From Branchiostoma floridae (lineage: Eukaryota > Chordata > Leptocardii > Amphioxiformes > Branchiostomatidae): a stretch of DNA of 64,000 bases. Positions 9,946 through 21,900 of this stretch are shown one piece after another. Position 1 is the stretch's first letter; every line of letters starts with the position of its first letter. The position numbers and the translations under genes were made by a program. Location of the stretch: assembly GCF_000003815.2 (NCBI RefSeq), contig NC_049980.1, forward strand, positions 21,183,807 to 21,247,806, given 5' to 3'. A model generated the notes under the pieces. It ran no database searches. It was not told the origin of the DNA and worked only from the letters and a program-made list of their open reading frames with translations.

Positions 9946-12900
9946 GTGAGGCACTTTTGAAATGCTTACAGCTATATCATAATTTCATCTATATCTAGAC
10001 TACATTGCCACTATGTATGGGCAAGGGGAGTTGAGGTCCCAGGCTTAGGCGGGCAAGTCTCCAGCCTGGCACATAAGGACCCAACTGTGGGGGCTGTCAT
10101 GACCGTGCCAGGCAGGGAGTTCCACTCCGGTATAGTTTTGGGGAAAAAAGAATAAGTGTCCATTCGGGCTAGTATGGGCTGTAGTTCTTTGAGTTGGTGG
10201 CTTCCTTGGGTGCTCCTGGGCTAGTTTGAGAAAAATAGTGGTGTCAATATTAATATGGTTGTTGATAAGTTTGTAGAATGTAGTAAGACATTACTCCTAT
10301 TTTCAGAGGGAAGGGGCCACTTCAGATCGTGAAGCATTTATGTCATGCATTCCTTATCCCTGGTATATTAGAAATAGTTTAATTCAACATTACTGGATTT
10401 GATTTGAAGAGTTGGTGAGCTTCTAATTATTACGTGATGCCGTACAAAGATTTACAAATTAAGTAGTAATAGCAGTCTGTTTATATGAGATTGTATATTT
10501 TGTAAGTCTAAGATGCCTCCATGGTTACCTACCAGCTTCATAGACATGCTGTGAATGCTAGTTAATCTACGAGGTACAAATGTATCCTATTGTAAACCAA
10601 ATATAGTCCATTCAAAGATGCTGACAACCAATTATATACATGATGTAGCTTAACTTAATCATGTCATGTAACTTAGTCATGTTCCAACAGTATCTTATCA
10701 TCCAAGCTAAGATTACATATTACTTTTTCATAGCGAGCATGTGCAAATTTTACTTCAAATGTTGCATATATATCGATATATTATAATATATTATATAGTC
10801 TTTGTTGGTGACTGAACAGAAGTTTATGGTTGTATGAAGTCTCGGGTCTCCCTGTCCATTGAAGGGTCATTGAGACTTTTCAAATGGCTGGAGTATGCCT
10901 GCATCTTAGTTACACAATCACTCTGTCAACTCTGGCATTCCTAAGTTTTCAAACATCACTCACCAAACCCTTTACTTTAGCCGGAGGCATTCTTGTTCTG
11001 CACCATTTATGCAGAATAGCATAAAACCTAAGTCTCAGTCAACAAAAACACCAAACTTTATCTTCCGCATTCACTAAATGGCCAAAGTCATTGGATACTA
11101 AAGATCAGGGTTCATTACAGCTTTTAACTATATTAAACAGTTTTTGGTCTTTATCACACATCAACCTCTTGAAAATAAGTCCTTTTGTTTGTCTACGGCG
11201 AAAGATGATGTTGATAAGCTGGTTTTGTTTTTTTCTTAGTCCGGCAAGTTGGCCTACAAAGACGTCATGGAGTGTTAGCTTTGAGAAACATTCTCCTGTA
11301 TGTAGACATAGTGGAACAACTGTTCCAGTGTGCTGAAGCAAGATGTATGACCATGTTAGGGATGGTAGATGGTCCTGTTTGCACTGTTTACATTTGCTTC
11401 ACTTTACTCCCTGGCAACCAGCATAATCCAGGTAACACAGCTCTGCCCCACAAAATTACAGGGTGCTATGTAGGCGATTACGGTTAATCATTTACACATT
11501 TCTTTTCTTCTCCTGAAGCACACAGCATCTTCCATTCTCCTTGAAAACTCATAGCGTGCGACAGAAACTGAATAAGGCAACACATTAGGGCTGTCATCGT
11601 GTACAAAACCCTTTTAGTTTGCCGTCACTTGCTCAGTAAATCTTGTGGATAAATGATTACACTTGAGTATGTTCTCAAGTCAGTATCGTTACATTTTCCC
11701 CTCAAAATGCCAGTTTGTTAACAATGTCTTACGTCTGTTGCATGTATCTGAATATTTTTGCCCCTTTCCAAAATGATAGATTATTCAACATTAATGTTAT
11801 TTTATCTGTGTAGGTCATTCAAAGCTTGAAACAACAAAATTTGTTAGCATTCAGATAAGCCATCATATTCATCACTGATAAGACCTGCACAAGAGAATTG
11901 TGGCTTGTCGAAATTTGTTGTAGTAATTCACCATTCTCTTCATTTTGTTGGATATAAGTTTTTAAAGGTTCAATATGTATCAGACTAGCACAAACAAGCT
12001 CTCATTCTTAGACCAATACATGTTTCCTTCATTCCTTTTTTTCCAGGCTAGGTTTCATTCAGGCAAGGTTTAGTGCCACCATTATTGATTTTTTTCTATA
12101 GCACTTGTAAATGTGCTTGACTGTAATATGTAAATGTCATATCAAAATTATTACATCTACAGCAGCTTGGCTTTTCACACAAGGTAATACTAGTAACCTT
12201 TTAATGTCACACTGCCATATATTTGATATGTGTAACAGTGTAAGGATATTTTTTATACAAGCATCAGGCTAAAGAATATTTTGCAAAGAGTATTTATAAA
12301 GACAAGATGAAAAGGAAGGCAGAATCGGCCAGACTGATGTTCTGTTTATCAATTGTACAGTTGCCCGCCTCACCGCTGATAAGATTGTTACAAAAGTCTT
12401 TAAATCTCATGATAATTATGCAAATAACATTAGTACAGTCACGGTCATATTTTACATTGAATTTCTTATTCTTTTTGCAGTGTTAATTTGTACTAAATAA
12501 GAAAAGTTTTCAGATAGAAAACACAAACTTGGGACTTTTCACTTCATATGACAGTTGTAATATGAAAATTTTAAGCAGGTGGCTTGCATTCATCTTGTCA
12601 TACTTTTGCAGAAATGAAATATGGGGGGTCTGCACACCATTGCTATTAGGTACATGATCCCTGTTAGATGTGATAAGCTCTTATACAATTTTGTGTAATT
12701 TGTGACAGGACCATATACGTAGACATCCTGATTCAATGTACTTGTAAGGTTACTAGGGCTTTTATTGACTGTCAGTATCTTCCTATTAAAGTGACTTTCT
12801 GACTTGTATATTTCTAGGACAAAATGATTTGGTACATCCAAAGTTACTCCCAACATGTTTTACCTGCCACTACTTGTGTAATTTTGATGATGCAAGGTAT

Positions 12901-15900
12901 GTTGGGTAGTTAGGCACTTTTGTGAGGTGGGAAATGAAGCATAGATTTCACCCTAGCTCAAAGCCAATGGCAGCCATTGTTCCCCTCAATACAGAGGTTT
13001 AGTCCACATTCCTTTGATATAGAGCTCATTTTGTAACAAAAAGAAATGTCAGTGTTGAGTCCATTTTGATTATCCTAAAGCCCTTTAAGATGATAGATGA
13101 GCACAAAAATGGCATGAACAGTCAAAACTGCACAACAAGACCTCTCAGGGGTCCCAATAAAATCTGGTCTATGTGGACAGGTAGTCACTATCAACAGAAT
13201 TCTTAATGCGTGTGTGGTAAAGGCATCTAACTAAAAGAGGCCCCCCAAAAAGTGGTCACAGTGGCCAGGTGGTCCTTCTGTAAGGGTGGTCACTTCTGCA
13301 GGTTTGACTGTATACTACAAGCACTTCTTGCAATCCATAGCTTGTGGCAAAATCTCAGTGACTTTCATTGCACAAAACTTTCTAAATGTTCAATGATCAC
13401 CCTTGACTCAAGCTGGCTGCTTTTAGTGTTACGAAAAGCACTAAGTTAGCACACCTTTTCTGACAGGACTGAAATAGAAGCATTGATCTGTGAAAGCCTG
13501 CCTATCCCATTGGTGCATGAAAGTGACTATCCTGCTCATGCAACAGAACAATGGTGTTCCGATTGAGGTGCAGAATCTCAGCCATGAAGAGATGACACGA
13601 AAAGAGCTCCATACGTAGTCAGGCCTGTAGATTCAGATCTGTCTGCAAAATGTTTGGAAAAGTGCCACCAGTCTTTGCTAGTTCTGCAAAATCTATGGCA
13701 AGTAGGGATAAGTTAAACACCACAGTACAGATTTTTGGTGAAATTGAATATTTCAATTATATCTATTAGAAGAGATATGCTGCTTCCTATGTTTCGCAGC
13801 TAAGGGTGGATGCATGAAAACAGAGGTACATGATTGTTCCAGCACATTTGTAACATTCTTGTGTGTTCTTTTATGTAATATCTTCTCATTTTGTAATGAG
13901 TTTCTACAAAATCTGAGTGTGATCAAGTCTTATCTTAGGAAAGTCTTCTATTGTTCTGCAGCCTTACGCTTAGGCATTAGAAAAACAAGTCAGAAATTTT
14001 CTCGTGAGAAAGTACCCCTGGGAAAGTAAAGCTGGTTTTGTAATAAGCAGTAGTCTTAGCTTTCTGTCCTATTAATTTAAAAGATCTGAAGCCTATTGTA
14101 CAGATGATGTGGGAGGACATAGCGAAGTGTCCAGTTGCTGTCAATCATTTTCCTATTGTATAGAGTAAGGCTCAGATGCCCTTCGTGTTACCTGGTTACA
14201 AAGTCTTGTTGTGGATGGAAGGGCCTACAGGAGACAGCTCCACTGAAGCAGGCCAATTAGTCTATAGGCTTCTCCCCAGTAGGATTATCTGGTCCTTGCA
14301 TAATATATGCATACTACGCAAATGTTACTGTCAGTTGTTTTGGGGGGTACAGTTAGAAGTTCTTAGAACTATGTAGGATGTCAACTATGTATAAATGAAA
14401 TATTTCACATGTAAGTAATAGTACTAAATTTCATGTCATGTGGTCTTAAGATCTTTTGGAGGACTGTTGGATCAAAATGCCAGGAGAAAAGTCAGATATT
14501 GTATTTCCCTTCTGTACTATAGGGGAGTGAAATGTGATTTGTTGAATTTAGGCCCCACTGCTAAGACAAGTGTAATAATGTGTCTTTCTGGGATTGGAAG
14601 GAAGCTTATGCCATTAAGTGCCATTTCTTAATTCATGAACAGTTACCTTAACACATGACAGGACCTAGCAAAAGGGACATTCAATGATTGACGAGTTCTA
14701 ATTATAATCTTTAGATTTACTTTCCACTTGAAAACTTAATTTCTTCAGTGTATACACTGCAGTCAAACCTTTGATTCTCACTCGAAAAGTAATATGTTCA
14801 GTGTTGTCAAACCAGACAAAAGTTATTTGTAGATGTATTAGCTTTTGGGCAGCTTTGGATAGGAATTTCATTTTGCAACATCAACACAAAATGGAGAATA
14901 ATATCTAGTAGTTGTAATGTTATAATGAAGATAAATTTCTGTCCATTTTTAGTCTGTGACCAGAACCTCTGGTCGACAGACTTTTAGTTTTGTCTGGTTT
15001 TCGCGCGTTCGCAGCTGTATCTATATGTTCCCATTGTCTGAATTCTATGTGGTTTGGCAGGTCCTCTGTACTGAAGTTGACGATGATGCACGTGGATTTT
15101 TTTTGGCGGCAGGTGGTTTTATTATGGATGTTATAAAAATAACACCCCTACAAAATGTTCATCTTACGGTGTATTGGTCCAGATTCCGTGTATGTGGGTC
15201 ATGCGGTAATTGATATTGTCAAGCAGATACGTGGTTTTATCTGATCGTCAAAGTTAAGTCGCGTTCGCACCTATAACTGCATGTTCCCGTTGTTGCATAC
15301 GTACGTCGTTTGGCAAGTCCTCTGCACTGAGGTTGACGATGATGCACGTTGTTTTTTTTTCGCGGCTGCCGGTTTTATTACGGATGTTATAAAAATAACA
15401 CCCCTACAAAATGTTCATCTTCCGGTGTATTGGTCCAGATCCCCTGTGTATGGGTCATGCGGTAATTGATATTGTCAAGCAGATACGTGGTTTTATCTGA
15501 TCGTCAAAGTTAATTCGCGTTCGCACCTGTAACTGCATGTTCCCGTTGTCGCATACGTACGTTGTTTGGCAAGTCCTCTGCACTGAGGTTGACGATGATG
15601 CACGTTGTTTTTTTTCGCGGCTGCTGGTTTTATTATGGGTGTATAAAAATAACACCCCTACAATTTGTTCGTCTTGCGATGTTTTGGTCCAAGGCCGCTT
15701 TGTGTGAGCCTTGCCAGAATCAAATATTGTAAGCAGATGCGTGGTTTTATCTGATCGTCAAAGTTATTCGCGTTCGCATCTGTAACTGCATGTTCCCGTT
15801 GTCGCATAAGTACGTTGTTTTGCAAGTCCTCTGCACTGAGGTTGACGATGATGCACTTTTTTTTTTCGCGGCAGCTCGTTTTATTATGGATGTATAAAAA

Positions 15901-18900
15901 AATATTACCCCTACAATTTCTTCGTCTTGTGGTAAATATCACCCCTACAATTTCTTCGTCTTGTGGTGTTTTGGTCCAGAGCCGCTTTGTGTGAGTCTTG
16001 CCATAATGAAATATTGCAAGCAGATGCGTAATGTTTTCTTGTCGTCAAACGCGCGTATCTGTAGTTTCCGTTGTCGCATACGTTTGTGGTTTGGCAGGTT
16101 CTCTGCACAGTGTTAGACGATGACGCACGGTGTTTTTTTGTCGCGCTAGTTGCTTTTAGTATGGATGTAATAATGTCAGATATCACCCCTTGTATTTGTA
16201 CGTTTCACGATGTATTGGTCCAAGTCTGCTTGTTCAAGCAGATGCGTGATATGTACATAAATTTTACGCGCGTTTTCATCTGTATTTGCATATTTCCGTT
16301 GTCGTTTTATCACGTTTACGCGCGGTCGTATTTGTATCTGTATGTTCTCTGTCTAAATCGTATGTGGTTTTGCAGGTCCGCTATGTACACTGAGGTTGTC
16401 GATGATGCACGTAGGTTTGTTTTGGCGGTGTATTTCGGTTCTTGGCCGCTTTGACAGTTGTTCACCTTTCTCGAAATATGTTGGATATTTATTTCACCAT
16501 TCAAACAAGTTGCTCAAAATTCGTCAAAATCTGTGACAGCTGTGACCAGCTGTGGCCAGCTGTGACGAGCTGTACATGTTGTCAACAGCTGCGACCAGCT
16601 GGTCATGATATTTTTTATAACATCTACTTTGAATATGACAGTATCACCTATTTACGGTAATTCTAAGTAGCTGCGGGCCAATCGCCATTTACGTTTTAAA
16701 TTAACATGGTTGGTACCTTTATTATGATAATGCTGTCTTCATATATACTTGTACATCAGTTTCTTGTCCGATCTCCTTTACAGTGTGGCTGTGAGTTGAC
16801 TTTTCGGCACATAAAGAATATAAGCAAACAACAAGCAAAAACAACATAACAACCAACAAAATACCAAACCGACGTCACAGACTATGTTACCTACGGTCAC
16901 TTGTTTTGTTTTGTCACTGTCAACTTAGAAAAGGTCTGTCAACTTAGAAACGATCTATCTCTAATGACTAATTTTTAGATGTATGGTATTGAGTCCTCAC
17001 ATCTATGTGCCAATCGCTGTACCAATCAAGTAAGAGAAAACATCAAATGCTTGTACATCATCAGGTCTTTTAGTGGCCTTTTTGAAATTCCTTTTTCTGA
17101 TAAGGTCCTGGGGCCCCCAACAGCTGCATCTGGCAGTGTGTTGAATAAGCAGCAGCCTACTCCTTTAGCAAGCCCCTAGGGCAATAATGCTAAAGGCCAA
17201 TTATCATCAGACTTTGTCAGGTGGTGGGACCTGTCTGTCTACTCTAGGTGGGGACGGTATCAGCTTAATGACTGCTGTGTTCTTATTAGTTCTGGTGAGC
17301 ACATTGACAAACAGGTGCATATCCCAATTGATTTGTATTCAAGGATTGTGTCTGTCAATTGATTGTTAATGGAAATTGTCTGAAATGTGCAAAAGCAACT
17401 ACTCAATGGGAGTAGCAAAAATGATCACAATAGAAATTTGGCTGTTATAGAAGCTGATCATATCACACTAAATCTTGGTGACCACCAAATGTCTCTATTA
17501 TATACATTTACAGGTAATACCTTGACTATACCTGTCAGGTTTTTCTGTATTTTTACTTGTTTGGCTGAAAATGCTTAGAGTGTGCCAATTCAGGCATGGC
17601 TGATTTTGAAATAAAGTAGTGTTCTATTGAAGTAGAAATTTTCAGTTGAAGGCAATGTGACAGATGAAATGTGTCACAGCAAGTTAAAAGAAGAAACAGG
17701 TTTAGAATTTATCCAGTGATGCATTTTGCTTCTCTTTCTATGTTTGTATGAAATTTGTTGGTCAGACATGATTTCTTTAGATCTACCATCTGAAGGGATG
17801 CTGGACTTCATATTTAACCTTGTATCCAGACGTATTCTCTTCTGTCCTCTTTTCGGGGAAGACACAAGAGACTCTGACTGAGCTATGATATGTCCAGATA
17901 CCAGGCTACTCCACATCATTCAATGTTTCTACTTTCTAGTGTAGTGCTAGTTTATTCACCAGGTTGATTGACTGGCTGTAAATTAGATTAGATCTCCAGT
18001 ACAATGTGTTGTGCACTGAAGCCTGCTCTTGTTATAAAAGCTGAAGAATACAGAGGGTGTGTATTAATTATGACAAGGTTAAACCTGCAGCTATATGATT
18101 AGACAGCTTGCTTGTCAGAACAACCATGTGATCTCAATGGAGATGTCACCTTCAGTTCTCTGCTAAGGTGACTTTGGATAATGTCTACTGGATATGACCT
18201 TTATAATAGAGAAGATCTGGCTGATGAGGCCAAGGTTCTCTTACTTAGTCTACACTCGGTCATATTAAGACATGTCAGGCCCTGGTATTACTTAGAGTCC
18301 ATTAGCTTCAACTGCTGACGTCATATGTGGATCTATTGCTACCTTCATGAGATGATAGATAAATTATGTATTGTATAAAGTACTTTAAACACTTTCTAAC
18401 ATTGCCCTTATTTATCACCTTCTAAGTTGGCTTTGAATTGGATTATTGCATAAGAGCCATTTCAATCAGAGTGTGTGGAAGGGAAGTTTGGTATGGGTAA
18501 GCATATCACGTGTAGTGATATTTTATGGACACCATGATGCATAAACAAGGAACTGAATATTGCAAAACTCAATAAATTTAACCAGCACAAAATATTTACT
18601 ACAGTAACCACCAGGAATTAATAGCAATTAAATGTCAGTTAAGTGTGTTGTTGTCTTATGTTTTCAAAAAGCAATCATCTATTTTTGTTACTAGGGAAAT
18701 GTACTTCAGTTAATACTTAAGTGTGATGTTGAAGTGCCAAATGTATTTCAAGGATGAAATTTGAAACAGCTTAGTAGCACTGATCTTGAAAGAAGTCGAA
18801 GCACATAATGGTTGAGCTGCGTTGCCAGGCATATATGCCCCAAATGCATTTGCCATTCTTAATCAATTATGGCATTTCAGTGTATTGAGGCATTAAGAAC

Positions 18901-21900
18901 TGCTAATGTTAAAAGCATTGTAGGTGACAGCTGGTGAAGGTTATATAGGAGGAAATACATTTTGTATGCAGGTGTGGCTATACTTGATTAATGAAGGTGT
19001 TTGGATCTAGAGTTGGAAGCAGCAATTATCAGTGTATCAAAACATTTTACCTGTCATTCATTCATCGTATAAATACACTTAACAGATGTAAGAATGTAAG
19101 AATGCAAAGGTTGCTGCAAAATTAAACTCAAATGTTGACATTTCGATTCTCTGTCTCCTTTCAGGGGGAAAGCCAGCATTTCAATTTTCCGGTGTTCCGC
19201 AGCAACTCGGGGTTGTTCCGCCATGGGGCTTTACAGCTGCTCATCCATACCATTGATCCCATTGGTGAAGGTAAGCTATACAAGTAGTGCAGGTGTATCT
19301 GTTAAGGTATATTCTAACTGTTGTAGTAATATATTTAGTATCTGGATGGATGTGGTACATTTTGAACATTTGTTTGTTATGACTTAAGCTTCTTCTTCCT
19401 CTCTCTCCCTCCTTATCTCTTTCTCTCTCATGTGGAATGAAATCATGGTGACAATGATGATGAAAATTGTAGCAGTAAAAGTACATGTACATGTAAATGT
19501 AAATACACAGACTGCTGTCATTTCTGGGAATGGAATAACACATGAAACACCATAATCATCCCTGTTCTATGATAATCACTATGAAACTTTAGAAGATAGA
19601 TGCATACATGTACTCTCATTGATCTAAAAACGGGATAGAAATGCCCAAAGTGTGCCAAAGGCATTGCGTGATACATCTCCTTTATCTTCCACGTTGTCAC
19701 AACAGTTTTACATCATTTACTCATATAATATTCATGAATGGTCATCAATGTTACATTCCCATGCACCTTATTGGCACTATTGAGAAGAAGTAATAATGGC
19801 TTTATGAAGATGATAATAGTTGCCATTTCACCCTGCCAAATGAATTTTCATATCACCATGACTATACATTTCACTCAGAATGCCACATACCAATCTGTCA
19901 TTTATCAAATAAGATAAGGTAAAAGGAGTTACAAAATTTTATTTTTGTGTCTTAATTACAATGAGATGGTTCAAGTTATTGATGTCTTTTCCTGTTTCTG
20001 TCTAATGTTTATACTATGGAAACTATAAAGGCTGTTCAAGAGGTACTGACTTGCTAATTCTGTGGTGAACTGCACTGTAGATCACCGTGGGTGCTTGGGT
20101 GAAGAAAAATACTCAGTGGATGTGACCATGATATTTTATATCTTGACCTCCTAGAGTCCTAACAGTATCTACACCATGATAGCATTTTATCTTGAAGTAG
20201 GGTTAAACAAAGTTGGTTACCTGGTTCTTTGGTTATAACATTTCTTTGATTTCCTACTCATTGGAACCAACATTTGGGATATAAAGTGTGCTCTGAATAT
20301 TTCTGTAAGATACTGATGATGGGACGTTTTTAGGATTTTTCCCAAGCCTGTTATCATTATTACATCAAACAATGAAATAAACCCTTTGAAGATATATATC
20401 AGCTATGTATGAATCTATATAGTCTGTCTTTCATGCAGTCTCCATAGAATTACTTGACCTTTTTGAAATGGTACCTCTTTCTTTTTGAAATAGTACCTTA
20501 GAAGGTGCATAGGTTATCAGGATTGCCACATTCAGTACTCTCTGTAAGTGCCTGTTTAGTTAATGTAGAAGATTCTGTGGTTTACAGTTAACAATAGATC
20601 CATGAGTGTGTGTGTTAACTGCCTTCTGTTCCTTCCTGCAGCTAAAATCTCAGACAAGGCCAAGGCTTTATACACAATCACCAAGGTGCAGGTGATGATG
20701 GAGAATGAGGTAGGTCCCTCTGGACATGTGTATTAGTGTTCACATTATTATCTAGTTCACATTAACAGCAACACCCTTACTATCCTTAGTGTTGAATGAC
20801 AGCTATGCCACCCTTACTGTCCTTGGTTCTGAATGACAGCTATGCCACCATTACTGTCCTTGGTGCTGAATGACAGCTATGCCACCCTTACTGTCCTTGG
20901 TGCTGAATGACAGCTATGCCACCCTTACTGTCCTTGGTTCTGAATGACAGCTATGCCACCCTTACTGTCCTTAGTGTTGAATGACAGCTATGCCACCCTT
21001 ACTGTCCTTGGTTCTGAATGACAGCTATGCCACCCTTACTGTCCTTGGTGCTGAATGACAGCTATGCCACCCCTACTGTCTTTGGTGCTGAATGATAGCT
21101 ATGCCACCCTTACAGTCCTTGGTGCTGAATGACAGCTATGCCACCCTTACTGTCCTTGGTGCTAAATGACAGCTATGCCACCCCTACTGTCCTTGGTGCT
21201 GAATGATAGCTATGCCACCCTTGCTGTCCTTGGTGCTGAATGACAGCTATGCCACCCCTACTGTCTTTGGTGCTGAATGATAGCTATGCCACCCTTACTG
21301 TCCTTAGTGTTGAATGTCAGCTATGCCACCCTTGCTGTCCTTGGTCCTGAATGACAGCTATGCCACCCTTGCTGTCCTTGGTGCTGAATGATAGCTATGC
21401 CACCCTTACTGTCCTTGGTATTGCTAGTGCACTCTGATGATATGGCATCTTGAAACACTCTTGAAACATTGACTTGTTAAAAACCATTTGGACTGCTCAC
21501 TTTGACCTGTTTCTAATATCATTGATTGTTGACGATGGGATGATGTTATCTGTCCGCTGTTGCAGGTTGGGCATGTGAAGTTGACTGGTGACCCAGAAGT
21601 CACGCCCATCAACAAGACCACCAACATGGCCACCCTGACAGTGAGGACCCTGGGGGTGACCAACCCTGGCTGTGATTCGTTGGGCGACTCAGAAAGACCC
21701 AGCACATCTCAGGTACGCCTGGTATCTTGTTTGATTGTATTCTGAGATGTCAGTAAAAATATCAAAATACCTCAACGTGTAACACACTTTGCCAACTTCC
21801 AACTTCCAAGCACTTTTCTAAGTTGGATCATGTTGACATCATCCTTTAGGAGAATCTGGACATGTTAGAGGACAGCCGGTCTGTTCCACTTGGGGAAGTG

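Larger units (their letters stand above)
9946..19164 (+). other. Large SLC24 intron (9.2 kb)
   Basis: Bounded by the donor at 9,946 and the acceptor TTTCAG ending at 19,164. No exon-like frame within it joins the SLC24 reading frame. It contains an antisense LINE relic (10.0-10.3 kb), a MITE (13.1 kb), a satellite array (15.0-16.45 kb) and an E-box cluster (16.5 kb), listed separately. The rest is AT-rich sequence with no feature I can support. Confidence 0.7.

Noticed and set aside
14956-16454. Several 60-127-codon open frames on both strands within the satellite
   Set aside because: They recur with the repeat period in different frames and have no domain or splice context.
20769-21420. Regular 37-bp repeats resembling a CRISPR array
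   Set aside because: The repeats are directly adjacent with no unique spacers, and the genome is animal. It is a minisatellite.
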